Assembly: GCA_910575055.1 (NCBI GenBank)
Contig: CAJTDC010000006.1
Span: forward strand, 89,733 to 153,732
Direction: 5' to 3'
Source of the DNA: Clostridia bacterium
Lineage (GTDB): Bacteria; Bacillota; Clostridia; Lachnospirales; Anaerotignaceae
Length of the DNA: 64,000 nucleotides
The notes under the pieces were generated by a model. The model was not told where the DNA came from, made no database searches, and saw nothing but the letters and a program-made list of their open reading frames with translations. A program made the position numbers and the translations under genes. The stretch's first letter is position 1; the number at the start of each line of letters is the position of its first letter. Below, one piece after another: positions 1-8,641 of this stretch.

Positions 1-2
1 TG

Positions 3-791
3 TCACAAAAAACAAAAGAAATGAAACAGGCAGAACCAATTATTGCTATTACATTTACTAGTGTGTTGCTTGTAGTGTATGTGCTTTTTTGTAGTATACA
101 GATATGGTATTTGTTTATAGGAAAAGGGAAATTACCAGAGGAGTTTACATACGCTAGTTATGCTAGAAGGGGATTTTTTGAATTGCTTTTTGTAAGTGTG
201 ATAAACTTTTTAATGGTAGTGATATGTAACTGGAAATTTAGAAAAAGTAAAGTGTTAAATGGGATATTGGTGGCAGTTTCTGTTTGCAATTTTATTATGA
301 TGGCATCTTCATTTTATAGAATGATGTTGTATGTAAAAGCATATCATATGACAGTAATGAGAATGTATGTACTTTGGTTTTTGGCAATGCTTGCAGTAAG
401 TATGGCAGGAGTGGTGTATACTATATTTTATAAAGAAAAAAAATTGTATCAATATTTGTTTGTAGTAGTGTTTGTGTTTTTGACAGCATTAAGTGCAGTA
501 AGGCCACAAGCATATGTAACAAGATATAATTTGGAGCATATGAAACAGTATACAAGAGCAGATATTGATCATATTATACGTTTTTCTTCATTAGATGTTG
601 TACCAGAGTTGGCGAAAATTGATGTAAATAAAATTGTAGTAAAAGAAGAGGAGCAAAGCGGTGAAGAAATAATGAAAAAATATTTTCAAGGTGTGTTAAA
701 AGAATGTGAACAAAGAAAAGCAAGAAAATATCATATAGGAGTAGCACAAGCTGAAAAGGCGGCAAGAGAATATTTAGAAAAGCATAAATAA
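3..791 (+). CDS. DUF4173 family membrane protein, C-terminal part
   Basis: The frame is open to the left window edge, so the true start lies outside and the methionine at base 21 is probably internal. About five hydrophobic stretches are visible in the first 165 residues, followed by a charged soluble tail of about 90 residues. The segment FTYASYARRGFFELLFVSV resembles the conserved block of DUF4173 integral membrane proteins, which are usually 450 or more residues long, so roughly half is present. Function is unknown in this family. No gene partner is visible on the left. The next feature downstream is a toxin-antitoxin cassette that is not obviously related. Confidence 0.7.
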   Translation, partial: SQKTKEMKQAEPIIAITFTSVLLVVYVLFCSIQIWYLFIGKGKLPEEFTYASYARRGFFELLFVSVINFLMVVICNWKFRKSKVLNGILVAVSVCNFIMMASSFYRMMLYVKAYHMTVMRMYVLWFLAMLAVSMAGVVYTIFYKEKKLYQYLFVVVFVFLTALSAVRPQAYVTRYNLEHMKQYTRADIDHIIRFSSLDVVPELAKIDVNKIVVKEEEQSGEEIMKKYFQGVLKECEQRKARKYHIGVAQAEKAAREYLEKHK

Positions 792-848
792 TATAAGTTA
801 TTAAAAATATGCTATAGTATTTAAGAGCAGTCATGACGGGTGTTTTAA

Positions 849-874
849 GCCCTCTCTCTATAAAGAAAGGGGGC
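849..874 (+). promoter_or_regulatory. Hairpin sequestering the toxin ribosome binding site
   Basis: Bases 849-859 pair with 864-874 around a four-base loop (ATAA). Ten of the eleven pairs form, one of them G-U. The right arm contains the AAGGGGG Shine-Dalgarno of the toxin gene, so the folded mRNA hides its ribosome binding site. A plausible -10 (TATAGT, 813-818) lies upstream with no good -35. The predicted 5' end, 823-833, is perfectly complementary over 11 bases to 1057-1067 near the 3' end of the same transcript, as in type I toxin mRNAs whose 5' and 3' ends pair. This is read from sequence; no folding program was run. Confidence 0.6.
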
Positions 875-880
875 GATATT

Positions 881-961
881 ATGACAACATTTGAAGAACT
901 TTATTTATTTCTTACTTTTTGTTTAGTCGTAATAGAATTGCTCTCTTACTTAAAAAAGTAA
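881..961 (+). CDS. Small hydrophobic type I toxin (holin-like)
   Basis: This 26-codon frame starts with ATG seven bases after a strong AAGGGGG ribosome binding site. The product begins MTTFEELYLFL, has one hydrophobic segment (about residues 7-24) and ends with two lysines. That pattern is typical of short membrane toxins of type I systems, and the MTTFE/MSTYE opening is shared with 'putative holin-like toxins' such as the TxpA group. Such toxins are thought to damage the membrane when made in excess. The hairpin over its ribosome binding site, the long-range 5'-3' pairing and a convergent antisense promoter downstream all support the call. No homology search was possible. Confidence 0.65.
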   Translation: MTTFEELYLFLTFCLVVIELLSYLKK

Positions 962-977
962 GAGTCAGTTTTTAGCA

Positions 978-1071
978 TAAAAAAACTACCCATCATAGCC
1001 CTAGCAAGCTCGGATAGTTTTTCTATCAATAGAGTGTAGGGCAAGCCACTTTGTGGTGACTGCTCTTTTAT
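978..1071 (-). ncRNA. Predicted antisense RNA antitoxin
   Basis: A minus-strand promoter (1078-1106) would start RNA near base 1071. Transcription would run through the complement of the toxin mRNA 3' region and end at the hairpin 981-1022, whose minus-strand copy is followed by a U-run (complement of 985-979). The product is about 90-95 nt and complementary to the toxin mRNA 3' part, including the 1057-1067 segment that otherwise pairs with the toxin mRNA 5' end. This matches the TxpA/RatA and Fst-type arrangement of overlapping convergent transcripts. RNA ends are inferred. Confidence 0.6.
981..1022. terminator. Bidirectional hairpin terminator of the toxin-antitoxin cassette
   Basis: AAAAACTA (981-988) pairs with TAGTTTTT (1015-1022), extended inward by two or three G-C pairs. 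The flanking A and T tracts make it usable on both strands. On the minus strand it would end the antisense RNA. Confidence 0.6.
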
Positions 1072-1077
1072 ATTGCA

Positions 1078-1106
1078 ATCATAACACAAAAAATATATTT
1101 TGTAAA
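1078..1106 (-). promoter_or_regulatory. Promoter of the antisense RNA
   Basis: Reading the minus strand, TTTACA (complement of 1101-1106) and TATGAT (complement of 1078-1083) are separated by exactly 17 bases. This is a near-consensus housekeeping sigma promoter pointing into the toxin transcript, stronger than anything seen for the toxin mRNA itself, as expected for an antitoxin RNA made in excess. Confidence 0.65.
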
Positions 1107-1189
1107 GCATCTATTTTTGAAAAAAATATGCTCAGCTTGTCAAAAAAGTTTGCAGATGTGGATAGAGTCCACAAAAAATTTTATAAATA

Positions 1190-1219
1190 AAAGGGAACGG
1201 TTTCGCCGCTCCCTTTTTT
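1190..1219 (+). terminator. Rho-independent terminator
   Basis: AAAGGGA (1190-1196) pairs with TCCCTTT (1210-1216), CGG with CCG inside, and six Ts follow. It lies downstream of the toxin-antitoxin cassette. A weaker hairpin (TGTGGA/TCCACA, 1157-1173) precedes it. Confidence 0.65.
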
Positions 1220-1352
1220 AATGCCTTAATAATAGGTAGAGAAATTTATAAAATTTTTTTAAATATTTCGTTATAGCGAAACTTTTTATGTCATTTTAAT
1301 ATTATAATTTGGTTTGATAAAAAATCAATATAATTAAGGGAGAAGATAGAAA

Positions 1353-1586
1353 ATGAAAATGAAAATAAAAAAGAAAAAAAATAGAAAAAAGAAAATGACG
1401 AGGGTAGTACATTGGATATTAACCCACCCAGAAGAATTTTTTTTAATATGTGGCGTTGGGGCAGAACGCATGACAGATGAAAAATTTGAAAAAATGTGGT
1501 GTTTTTTAAGAGAACAGAAATTTGAAGTGCTGTTTATTGTTTTAATAACAGTGCACCATGAAAGAATGGGCATAAATGTTGAATAA
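1353..1586 (+). CDS. Small basic hypothetical protein
   Basis: A 77-codon frame with an AGGGAGAAG-like ribosome binding site about 8 bases upstream. The N-terminus is extremely lysine-rich (14 Lys/Arg in the first 17 residues) and is followed by a mixed region with a short hydrophobic stretch (VLFIVLITV). It resembles no family I know. The poly-A-rich start could be chance in such AT-rich DNA, and there is no clear promoter or terminator of its own. It may be a real lineage-specific gene or a spurious frame. Confidence 0.3.
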   Translation: MKMKIKKKKNRKKKMTRVVHWILTHPEEFFLICGVGAERMTDEKFEKMWCFLREQKFEVLFIVLITVHHERMGINVE

Positions 1587-1722
1587 ATTGCTTTAAAATG
1601 GGAAAGACTTTTTATGTAAAATGAAAAGAGAAAAAAGTGCATTTGTATGAATTGCTCAAAAATAACACAATATTATTGTGAAAATTATTACAATATTTTT
1701 GTAACAAAGTCAAAAAAAATAC

Positions 1723-1751
1723 TTGCAAACAAATGAATTTTAATGTATACT
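1723..1751 (+). promoter_or_regulatory. Promoter of the S10-spc-alpha ribosomal operon
   Basis: TTGCAA (1723-1728) and TATACT (1746-1751) are 17 bases apart, placing the start of transcription near 1758, about 250 bases before rpsJ. It is the only good promoter seen upstream of the ribosomal run. Confidence 0.7.
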
Positions 1752-1757
1752 GAATTA

Positions 1758-2010
1758 CGTTGTGACATACGAGCGATGATACAGAAGGTTGCGGCATACA
1801 AAACGAGTTGTGTGCAGGTTTTTCTGAGGAGCGATGTCCAGTTCAAGAAACCGGGCGACATGGTCACTGTACTGAATATAGGAAAAAGATATTCTCAAAA
1901 AAAGAGAATAGTTCTGTGTATCTTTACGTTGCGAGATACGTCCGAATGAGTGTGCAGTCACCGCTTGTCGTGCTGAAGTTCAATAGTGCGAAAAGGAGGG
2001 GACTTTTTTT
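1758..2010 (+). promoter_or_regulatory. Long folded leader RNA of the S10 operon
   Basis: About 250 untranslated bases lie between the promoter and rpsJ and contain several hairpins: 1794-1801 with 1808-1815 (8 pairs, one G-U), 1890-1896 with 1904-1910 (7 pairs), and 1918-1923 with 1934-1939 (6 pairs). The base composition is clearly richer in G and C than the surrounding intergenic DNA, as expected for a conserved structured RNA. S10-operon leaders are bound by L4 in proteobacteria. The regulator here is unknown, and this leader need not be related. Confidence 0.55.
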
Positions 2011-2325
2011 ATGGCTAACCCAAAAATTAGAATCAGTCTAAAAGCGTACGATCATAAACTGATCGACCAGTCCGCAGCTCAGATTATAGAGACTGCAAAG
2101 AAAACAGGTGCTCAGGTAAGTGGACCTATTCCACTTCCAACAAAAAAAGAAGTAGTAACAATATTAAGAGCAGTACACAAATATAAAGACTCAAGAGAGC
2201 AGTTCGAAATGAGAACACATAAAAGACTGATTGATATTATATCACCAAGCCCAAAAACAGCAGATGCTTTGAGCAGATTAGATTTGCCAGCAGGTGTTGA
2301 TATTGTGTTAAAAGTGATGAAATAA
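2011..2325 (+). CDS. rpsJ: 30S ribosomal protein S10
   Basis: The 104-residue product has the full S10 length and signature ([18 protein letters not shown] at the start, [10 protein letters not shown] around residue 38). S10 sits in the head of the 30S subunit and, as NusE, also joins antitermination complexes. The ATG follows AAGGAGGGGAC by 7-8 bases. It is the first gene of the ribosomal run, after the long leader, which fits its use as the feedback-controlled head of the operon. A 190-base gap separates it from rplC, unusually large for this cluster, so a second control point may lie between them. Confidence 0.97.
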   Translation: MANPKIRISLKAYDHKLIDQSAAQIIETAKKTGAQVSGPIPLPTKKEVVTILRAVHKYKDSREQFEMRTHKRLIDIISPSPKTADALSRLDLPAGVDIVLKVMK

Positions 2326-2370
2326 TAAAAGTCAAAAAAAGTTGATATAATGATGAAATGAAAAAAACAA

Positions 2371-2394
2371 AAAGGGCTTACAAGCAAGTCCTTT
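2371..2394 (+). promoter_or_regulatory. Hairpin in the rpsJ-rplC gap
   Basis: AAAGGGCTT (2371-2379) pairs with AAGTCCTTT (2386-2394) over nine pairs, one G-U, with a six-base loop. No T-run follows, so it is more likely an RNA stability or processing element than a full terminator. The gap 2326-2516 holds no gene. Confidence 0.4.
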
Positions 2395-2516
2395 GAGGAA
2401 AAAAGCATTTTCTCAAAAATATTTTGTGTAATACAAAATAAAGCTAGTATGATTGTTTTTTCTTTTATATTCAAGGAAAGAATAATCCGCTGTAGAATAT
2501 CAGGAGGTGCGAAAAA

Positions 2517-3146
2517 ATGAAAAAAGCAATTATTGCAAAAAAAGTGGGAATGACACAAATTTTCACAGAAAACGGTGCTTTAATTCCAGTAACAGTATTG
2601 GAAGCAGGCCCATGTACAGTAGTACAAAAAAAGACAGTAGAAAATGATGGATATGAAGCAATACAGGTTGGATTTGTAGATGCAAAAGCAAAACACGTAA
2701 CAAAACCTGTAAAAGGTCATTTTGATAAAGCTGGCGTAACAGCAAAAAAATATTTAAAAGAGTTTAGATTAGAAGATACTAGTGCATATGAAGTAGGAGC
2801 TGAAATTAAAGCTGATGTGTTTGCAGCAGGCGATAAAGTAGATGTCAGTGGCGTTTCAAAAGGTAAAGGCTTCCAAAGTACAATTAAAAGATATAATGCA
2901 CAGAGAGGACCTATGGGACACGGTTCTAAATCACATAGAGTAGTAGGTTCTATGAGTTCTGGTACAACACCAGGTAGAGTTAAAAAGAATAAAAAAATGC
3001 CTGGACATATGGGAAATGTAAATGTAACAGTACAAAATATAGAAGTAGTTCGTGCAGACGCTGAAAAAAATATGCTTTTAGTAAAAGGTGCCGTTCCAGG
3101 ACCAAAAGGAGCAGTACTTGTAATTAAAGACAGCGTAAAGGCTTAA
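2517..3146 (+). CDS. rplC: 50S ribosomal protein L3
   Basis: The 209-residue product opens [16 protein letters not shown], the L3 signature, and carries the long loop with [17 protein letters not shown] (about residues 130-146) that reaches the peptidyl-transferase centre in known ribosomes. L3 is an early 23S rRNA-binding protein that nucleates 50S assembly. AGGAGGTGCG precedes the ATG at good spacing. Order rpsJ-rplC-rplD-rplW-rplB is the standard S10 operon. Nothing looks unusual. Confidence 0.97.
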   Translation: MKKAIIAKKVGMTQIFTENGALIPVTVLEAGPCTVVQKKTVENDGYEAIQVGFVDAKAKHVTKPVKGHFDKAGVTAKKYLKEFRLEDTSAYEVGAEIKADVFAAGDKVDVSGVSKGKGFQSTIKRYNAQRGPMGHGSKSHRVVGSMSSGTTPGRVKKNKKMPGHMGNVNVTVQNIEVVRADAEKNMLLVKGAVPGPKGAVLVIKDSVKA

Positions 3147-3173
3147 TTTACTTTACGAAAGGAGGAACAAATA

Positions 3174-3794
3174 ATGGCAAATGTTGCAGTAGTAAACATG
3201 AATGGCGAAAATGTAGGCAGTATTGAGCTGAATGACGCTATTTTCGGAATAGAAGCAAATGAACACGTAATGCACTTGGCTGTAGTGCAGTATCTTGCAA
3301 ATCAAAGACAAGGTACACAAAGTGCAAAAACTCGTGCTGAAGTAAGAGGCGGCGGAAGAAAACCTTGGAGACAAAAAGGCACAGGTAGAGCAAGACAAGG
3401 TTCTACACGTTCCCCACAATGGACAGGCGGTGGCGTTGTATTTGCTCCAAAGCCAAGAGATTATTCTTTTAAATTAAATAAGAAAGTAAAAAGATTGGCA
3501 TTACAGTCTGCACTTTCTACAAAAGTAGCAGAAAATAAAATCATTGTGTTAGATGAATTAACATTAAATGAAATCAAAACGAAAGAAATGGTAAAAGTTT
3601 TGAATAATATAAAATGTGAAAAAGCATTGATAGTGATGGACGGTTCTAATACAAATGTAATGCTTTCTGCAAGAAATATACCAAATGTAAAAACAGCATC
3701 TGTAAATACAATTAATGTGTATGATTTATTAAAATATAATACATTGGTAGTAACAAAAGATGCAGTAGCAAAAATTGAGGAGGTGTACGCATAA
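3174..3794 (+). CDS. rplD: 50S ribosomal protein L4
   Basis: The 206-residue product has the L4 globular domain and the basic loop with [20 protein letters not shown] (about residues 52-71), which lines the exit tunnel in known structures. L4 binds 23S rRNA and, in proteobacteria, represses its own operon through the S10 leader. Whether it does so here is not shown. The ATG follows AAAGGAGGAAC. Its stop codon TAA shares one base with the ATG of rplW, so the two are probably translated in coupled fashion. Confidence 0.97.
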   Translation: MANVAVVNMNGENVGSIELNDAIFGIEANEHVMHLAVVQYLANQRQGTQSAKTRAEVRGGGRKPWRQKGTGRARQGSTRSPQWTGGGVVFAPKPRDYSFKLNKKVKRLALQSALSTKVAENKIIVLDELTLNEIKTKEMVKVLNNIKCEKALIVMDGSNTNVMLSARNIPNVKTASVNTINVYDLLKYNTLVVTKDAVAKIEEVYA

Positions 3795-4093
3795 TGGCAG
3801 ATTTAAAATATTATGACATTATCAAAAAACCAGTCATTACAGAAAAAAGTATGTCAATACTTGATGAAAAGAAATACACTTTCTTGGTACACCCAGACGC
3901 AACAAAAACACAAATTAAAGAAGCAGTAGAAAAAATGTTTGATGGTGCAAAAGTAGCTTCTGTTAATACAATGAATTATGATGGCAAACCTAAAAGACGT
4001 GGTATGATATGGGGTAAAACAGCAAAAAGAAAAAAAGCCATTGTAAAATTGACAGCAGATAGTAAAGATATTGAAATTTTCCAAGGAATGTAA
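3794..4093 (+). CDS. rplW: 50S ribosomal protein L23
   Basis: The 99-residue product contains [14 protein letters not shown] near the N-terminus and the [19 protein letters not shown] block (about residues 65-83) of L23. L23 lies at the tunnel exit and forms the docking site for trigger factor and the signal recognition particle. Its ATG overlaps the rplD stop by one base, and a GAGGAGG ribosome binding site lies inside the end of rplD. Standard length and position. Confidence 0.96.
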   Translation: MADLKYYDIIKKPVITEKSMSILDEKKYTFLVHPDATKTQIKEAVEKMFDGAKVASVNTMNYDGKPKRRGMIWGKTAKRKKAIVKLTADSKDIEIFQGM

Positions 4094-4151
4094 TAAATAG
4101 TAGAGAAAAGATACACAAAAAGGTGATAACACACTGAAAGGAGTGGAAAAG

Positions 4152-4982
4152 GTGGCTATTAAAAGATATAAACCATATACACCGTCCAGAAGACACATGA
4201 CAGTGTCCGCATTTGATGAAATTACAAAATCAACTCCTGAAAAATCTTTGGTAGTTCATATCAAAAAAAATTCAGGTAGAAATAACCAAGGTAAAATTAC
4301 AGTACGCCATAAAGGCGGCGGTGCAAAAATAAAATATAGAATGGTTGACTTTAAAAGAAATAAAGACAACATTCCAGCTAAAGTAGTAGGGATTGAATAT
4401 GACCCAAATAGAACAGCAAATATAGCATTAATCGTGTATGCTGATGGTGCAAAATCCTATATACTTGCTCCAGTAGGATTAAAAGTAGGCGACACTGTAA
4501 TGAGTGGTGTTGAGGCAGAAGTAAGAGTTGGAAATACATTGCCAATGAGAGCAATTCCAATTGGTGCAAATATTCATAATATTGAAATGAAGCCAGGAAA
4601 AGGTGGACAGCTTGTACGTTCTGCAGGAAATGTTGCACAGCTTATGGCAAAAGAAGGAAAATATGCTACAGTAAAATTACCATCTGGAGAAATGAGAATG
4701 TTGCCATTAGATTGTAGAGCAACAATCGGTCAGGTAGGAAATATAGACCACGAATTAATCCATATTGGTAAAGCAGGAAGAAAACGTCATATGGGTATTA
4801 GACCAACAGTGCGTGGTTCTGTAATGAACCCTAATGACCACCCTCACGGCGGTGGTGAAGGTAGAGCACCTATCGGTCGTCCATCACCAATGACACCTTG
4901 GGGTAAACCAGCAATGGGTTATAAAACTCGTAAAAAACATAAAGCTTCCAATAAATATATTGTACGTCGTAGAAACGGCTGA
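4152..4982 (+). CDS. rplB: 50S ribosomal protein L2
   Basis: The product is 276 residues from the GTG at 4152 ([15 protein letters not shown]). An in-frame GTG at 4143 lies inside the AAAGGAG ribosome binding site (4137-4143) and cannot be the start. The C-terminal part has [18 protein letters not shown], including the histidine essential for peptidyl transfer in other bacteria. L2 binds domain IV of 23S rRNA and is needed for subunit joining. Position after rplW and before rpsS is standard. Confidence 0.97.
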   Translation: MAIKRYKPYTPSRRHMTVSAFDEITKSTPEKSLVVHIKKNSGRNNQGKITVRHKGGGAKIKYRMVDFKRNKDNIPAKVVGIEYDPNRTANIALIVYADGAKSYILAPVGLKVGDTVMSGVEAEVRVGNTLPMRAIPIGANIHNIEMKPGKGGQLVRSAGNVAQLMAKEGKYATVKLPSGEMRMLPLDCRATIGQVGNIDHELIHIGKAGRKRHMGIRPTVRGSVMNPNDHPHGGGEGRAPIGRPSPMTPWGKPAMGYKTRKKHKASNKYIVRRRNG

Positions 4983-5031
4983 TAACTTGGCACAGAAATG
5001 TGTTTAATATCGCAAAGGAGGATAACAAGTA

Positions 5032-5316
5032 ATGAGTAGATCATTGAAAAAGGGACCATTTGCTGATGAGCATCTTTTAAAGAAAATTGATGCAATGAAT
5101 GCTTCTGGAGAAAAAAGTGTTATAAAAACATGGTCTCGTCGTTCCACAATATTTCCAGATATGATTGGACATACTATAGCAGTGCACGATGGAAGAAAAC
5201 ACGTACCAGTGTATATTACAGAAGATATGGTAGGCCATAAACTAGGAGAATTTGCGTTGACAAGAACATACAGAGGACACGGAAAAGACGCAGAAAAGAA
5301 ATCAAAAGTTCGTTAA
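5032..5316 (+). CDS. rpsS: 30S ribosomal protein S19
   Basis: The 94-residue product begins [15 protein letters not shown] and has the core [20 protein letters not shown] (residues 36-55), both diagnostic of S19. S19 forms a complex with S13 in the 30S head near the A-site. An AAAGGAGG site precedes the ATG. A 49-base gap from rplB and 29 bases to rplV are normal for this operon. Confidence 0.97.
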   Translation: MSRSLKKGPFADEHLLKKIDAMNASGEKSVIKTWSRRSTIFPDMIGHTIAVHDGRKHVPVYITEDMVGHKLGEFALTRTYRGHGKDAEKKSKVR

Positions 5317-5345
5317 TTTATAGATAGTGGAAGGAGGTTTCGTTC

Positions 5346-5735
5346 ATGGCAAAGGGACATAGAAGCCAAATTAAAAAACAGAGAAATTTGGATAATAGAG
5401 AAAAAAGACCACACGCATCTGCTAAGTATGTTGGCATTCCAGCCACAAAAGCGAAAATTGTATTAGACCAGATTAAAGGCAAAGATGTTGCCACAGCAGC
5501 GGCTTTATTGCAATATTCACCAAGATATGCGGCGGAGATTATTGCGAAAGTATTAAAATCAGCAGTAGCCAATGCAGAAAATAATTTGGGTATGGATATT
5601 AGCAAATTATATGTTGAAGAAGTAAGTGCAAATCAAGGACCAACAATGAAAAGAATTCGTCCAAGAGCACAAGGTAGAGCATATAGAATATTGAAAAGAT
5701 CAAGTCATATATCCATAATCCTCAATGAGAGATAA
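5346..5735 (+). CDS. rplV: 50S ribosomal protein L22
   Basis: The 129-residue product has [21 protein letters not shown] (about residues 23-43) and the hairpin tip [20 protein letters not shown] near the C-terminus. That hairpin reaches into the exit tunnel in known ribosomes and is where some macrolide-resistance changes map. L22 contacts all 23S rRNA domains. The N-terminus carries about 15 extra basic residues compared with the shortest homologues. GGAGG precedes the ATG, and rpsC follows within 12 bases. Confidence 0.96.
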   Translation: MAKGHRSQIKKQRNLDNREKRPHASAKYVGIPATKAKIVLDQIKGKDVATAAALLQYSPRYAAEIIAKVLKSAVANAENNLGMDISKLYVEEVSANQGPTMKRIRPRAQGRAYRILKRSSHISIILNER

Positions 5736-5746
5736 GGAGGTTAATG

Positions 5747-6406
5747 ATGGGACAGAAAGTAAATCCACATGGATTAAGAGTTGGAATTATAAAAGACTGG
5801 GATACAAAGTGGTATGCTGAAAAAGAATTTGCAAACTACTTGGTAGAAGATGTTAAAATTAGAAAATTCATTAAAAAGAGATTGTATTCATCAGGCATTT
5901 CAAAAATTGCTATTGAGAGAACAGCAGAGAGAATGAAAATTACTGTTTTCACAGCAAAACCAGGTATAGTAATTGGTAGAAATGGTCAAGCGATAGAAGA
6001 ATTAAAAGGTCAAGTACAAAAATTGACAAAACATAAAGTAGCAATTAATATTGAAGAAATCAAAAGACCAGAATTGGACGCACAGCTTGTAGCAGAAAAC
6101 ATTGCACAACAGTTGGAAAATCGTGTAACATTCCGTAGAGCAATGAAACAAGCTATGGGTAGAACAATGAAATTTGGAGCAAAAGGTATTAAAACAGCAG
6201 TTTCCGGTCGTTTAGGTGGAGCAGATATGGCACGTGGAGAAAGCTACCACGAAGGAACAATACCACTTCAAACATTGAGAGCAGATATAGACTATGGTTT
6301 TGCAGAAGCAGATACCACATATGGAAAATTAGGTGTAAAAGTTTGGATATATAAAGGAGAGGTACTTCCTGTAAAAGAAGCAAAGAAGGAAGGAGGCACT
6401 AGATAA
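5747..6406 (+). CDS. rpsC: 30S ribosomal protein S3
   Basis: The product is 219 residues, starting [20 protein letters not shown]. Two ATGs are adjacent (5744 and 5747). The second has the better spacing (6 bases) from AAGGAGG and gives the usual S3 N-terminus. A KH domain with [10 protein letters not shown] (about residues 79-88) binds RNA. S3 lies at the mRNA entry tunnel and contributes to mRNA unwinding. rplP follows within two bases, so translation is likely coupled. Confidence 0.97.
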   Translation: MGQKVNPHGLRVGIIKDWDTKWYAEKEFANYLVEDVKIRKFIKKRLYSSGISKIAIERTAERMKITVFTAKPGIVIGRNGQAIEELKGQVQKLTKHKVAINIEEIKRPELDAQLVAENIAQQLENRVTFRRAMKQAMGRTMKFGAKGIKTAVSGRLGGADMARGESYHEGTIPLQTLRADIDYGFAEADTTYGKLGVKVWIYKGEVLPVKEAKKEGGTR

Positions 6407-6408
6407 TT

Positions 6409-6849
6409 ATGTTAATGCCTAAGAGAGTAAAAAGACGTAAACAAATGAGAGGGCGTTTAAAAGGCAAAGCGATGAGAGGAAACAAAATCACATATGGTGA
6501 TTATGGTATTCAAGCGTGTGAGCCAAGTTGGATTACATCAAATCAGATAGAGGCAGCCCGTATTGCTATGACAAGATATATAAAACGTGGTGGTAGTGTA
6601 TGGATTAAAATATTCCCAGACAAACCAATCACAGCAAAACCTGCTGAAACTCGTATGGGTTCTGGTAAAGGTTCACCAGAATATTGGGTAGCAGTTGTAA
6701 AACCAGGTAGAATTATGTTTGAGATAGGTGGAGTTGCAGAGGAAACAGCAAGAGAGGCGTTAAGACTTGCAATTCATAAACTGCCAATCAAATGTAAAAT
6801 CGTTTCTCGTGCAGAGCAACAGGCGGAAATGGAAGGTGATCAGCAGTGA
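6409..6849 (+). CDS. rplP: 50S ribosomal protein L16
   Basis: The 146-residue product starts [20 protein letters not shown], typical of L16, and contains [20 protein letters not shown] (about residues 65-84). L16 helps build the A-site and the tRNA binding region of the large subunit. A second ATG at 6415 is in frame, and the first fits the family N-terminus. Its end overlaps the GTG start of rpmC by four bases (GTGA), a classic coupling arrangement. Confidence 0.97.
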   Translation: MLMPKRVKRRKQMRGRLKGKAMRGNKITYGDYGIQACEPSWITSNQIEAARIAMTRYIKRGGSVWIKIFPDKPITAKPAETRMGSGKGSPEYWVAVVKPGRIMFEIGGVAEETAREALRLAIHKLPIKCKIVSRAEQQAEMEGDQQ

Positions 6850-7055
6850 AAGCAAAAGGCTATGTTAATGAATTAGTTGGAAAAACAGCAGATGAATTAA
6901 AAAATGACCTTGTTTCTGCGAAAAAAGAATTGTTTAACCTGAGATTTCAAAATGCAACGAACCAGTTGGACAATACTGCAAGAATTAAGGAAGTTCGTAA
7001 GAATATAGCAAGAATACAGACAGTTATTACACAGAAACAAAAAACAGCTGAATAA
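6846..7055 (+). CDS. rpmC: 50S ribosomal protein L29
   Basis: The 69-residue product has the helical L29 fold signature ([20 protein letters not shown], residues 18-37, and [14 protein letters not shown]). L29 sits near the tunnel exit beside L23. The start is GTG, overlapping the rplP stop by four bases. Standard position between rplP and rpsQ. Confidence 0.95.
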   Translation: MKAKGYVNELVGKTADELKNDLVSAKKELFNLRFQNATNQLDNTARIKEVRKNIARIQTVITQKQKTAE

Positions 7056-7085
7056 TAGTTGTCAAAGAGGAAAGGAGGCAACCTC

Positions 7086-7343
7086 GTGGAAGAAAGAAAT
7101 CTTCGTAAAACAAGAATTGGAAAAGTAATCAGTGATAAAATGGATAAAACCATAGTAGTAGCTGTAGAAGATAAAGTAAAACATCCATTATACGGTAAAA
7201 TTGTAAATAGAACTTATAAACTTAAAGCACACGATGAAAATAATGAGTGTGGTATAGGTGACCGTGTAAAAGTAATGGAAACAAGACCATTATCAAAAGA
7301 TAAAAGATGGCGTCTTGTACAAATTATGGAAAAAGCAAAATAA
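7086..7343 (+). CDS. rpsQ: 30S ribosomal protein S17
   Basis: The product is 85 residues from GTG 7086 ([14 protein letters not shown]). An upstream in-frame TTG at 7059 would precede the AAAGGAGG site (about 7071-7078) and gives an atypical extension, so it is rejected. The OB-fold signature [19 protein letters not shown] is present. S17 binds the 5' domain of 16S rRNA and is a primary assembly protein. rplN follows after 25 bases. Confidence 0.95.
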   Translation: MEERNLRKTRIGKVISDKMDKTIVVAVEDKVKHPLYGKIVNRTYKLKAHDENNECGIGDRVKVMETRPLSKDKRWRLVQIMEKAK

Positions 7344-7368
7344 AACTGTTACGGGAGGAGGCATTACT

Positions 7369-7737
7369 ATGGTTCAACAAGAAACCAGATTAAAGGTAGC
7401 AGATAATTCAGGTGCAAAAGAACTTCTCTGTATCAGAGTGCTTGGAGGTTCTACAAGAAGATATGCAGGTGTTGGTGATATTATTGTAGCTTCTGTAAAA
7501 GATGCAACACCCGGCGGTGTTGTAAAAAAAGGTGATGTAGTAAAAGCAGTAGTAGTAAGAACAGTAAACTCTGTAGGTAGACCAGATGGAAGCTATATAA
7601 AATTTGATGAAAACGCAGCTGTTATTATTAAAGATGATAAGAACCCAAGAGGAACACGTATTTTTGGACCTGTTGCAAGAGAACTGAGAGAAAAACAGTT
7701 TATGAAAATATTATCTTTAGCACCAGAAGTACTGTAA
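7369..7737 (+). CDS. rplN: 50S ribosomal protein L14
   Basis: The 122-residue product starts [20 protein letters not shown], the L14 signature, and ends with [15 protein letters not shown]; full family length. L14 lies at the subunit interface, touches helix 14 bridges and is the docking site of ribosome silencing factor RsfS. The ATG follows GGGAGGAGG by 7 bases. The in-frame ATG further upstream lies inside rpsQ and is not used. Confidence 0.97.
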   Translation: MVQQETRLKVADNSGAKELLCIRVLGGSTRRYAGVGDIIVASVKDATPGGVVKKGDVVKAVVVRTVNSVGRPDGSYIKFDENAAVIIKDDKNPRGTRIFGPVARELREKQFMKILSLAPEVL

Positions 7738-7752
7738 TAGGAGGTGTGTCAA

Positions 7753-8064
7753 GTGGCGAAAATGAAATTAAAAAGCGGCGATAAAGTAGTAGTAATTGCT
7801 GGAAAAGATAAAGGAAAGCAAGGAAAAATACTCAAAGTAGACCTAAAAAATAATAGAGTTATCGTTGAAGGCGTAAATATGGTGTCAAAACACGTAAAAC
7901 CAAACCCAATGAACCAACAAGGTGGTATTATAAAAAAAGAGAATTATATTCACGCATCCAATGTAATGTATTTGCATAATGGTAAAGCAACAAGAATTGG
8001 AGCAATGATAAAAGACGGTAAAAAAGTAAGAATTGCAAAGAAAACAGGAGAAGTAATTGACTAA
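7753..8064 (+). CDS. rplX: 50S ribosomal protein L24
   Basis: The product is 103 residues from GTG 7753 ([20 protein letters not shown]), with a KOW motif at residues 6-33. The GTG at 7744 overlaps the TAGGAGG ribosome binding site and is rejected. L24 is an assembly initiator binding the 5' end of 23S rRNA. It sits in the usual place between rplN and rplE. Confidence 0.96.
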   Translation: MAKMKLKSGDKVVVIAGKDKGKQGKILKVDLKNNRVIVEGVNMVSKHVKPNPMNQQGGIIKKENYIHASNVMYLHNGKATRIGAMIKDGKKVRIAKKTGEVID

Positions 8065-8086
8065 TTTGTGAAAGGAGGGCAATCAC

Positions 8087-8626
8087 TTGAGTAGATTAAG
8101 AGATTTTTATAATGATGAAATCATACCAGAAATGACTAAGAAATTTTCTTATAAAAATAAATTAGCAGTACCAAAAATTGAAAAAATCATAATTAATATG
8201 GGTGTTGGTGAAGCAAAGGATAATGCAAAAGTATTAGATGGTGCAGTAAAGGATTTAACAATTATATCTGGACAAAAACCAATTATAACAAAAGCAAAAA
8301 AATCTGTTGCAGCATTTAAACTTCGTGAAGGTATGCCAATCGGTTGTAAAGTAACATTGAGAGGCAATAGAATGTATGAATTTGCAGATAGATTGATAAA
8401 CATTGCATTACCTCGTGTACGTGACTTCCATGGTGTAAAAGCAAATTCATTTGATGGACGTGGAAATTATACAATGGGTATTAAAGAGCAGTTAATCTTC
8501 CCTGAAATTGAATACGATAAAGTAGATAAAATAAGAGGTATGGATATAGTATTTGTTACAACTGCGAAAACAGACGAAGAAGCAAGAGAATTATTAAGAT
8601 TATTCGGAATGCCATTCGCAAAATAA
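8087..8626 (+). CDS. rplE: 50S ribosomal protein L5
   Basis: The 179-residue product uses a TTG start six bases after AAAGGAGGGC and opens [35 protein letters not shown] and [18 protein letters not shown] are L5 hallmarks. L5 binds 5S rRNA with L18 and contacts P-site tRNA. A TTG start for this abundant protein is balanced by the very strong ribosome binding site. Standard position before rpsZ. Confidence 0.97.
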   Translation: MSRLRDFYNDEIIPEMTKKFSYKNKLAVPKIEKIIINMGVGEAKDNAKVLDGAVKDLTIISGQKPIITKAKKSVAAFKLREGMPIGCKVTLRGNRMYEFADRLINIALPRVRDFHGVKANSFDGRGNYTMGIKEQLIFPEIEYDKVDKIRGMDIVFVTTAKTDEEARELLRLFGMPFAK

Positions 8627-8641
8627 TAGGGAGGGACAAAA

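Noticed and set aside
1334..1642. Minus-strand 102-codon frame rich in phenylalanine
   Set aside because: It is the complement of the A-rich start of 1353-1586 and of intergenic DNA; low complexity, no ribosome binding site.
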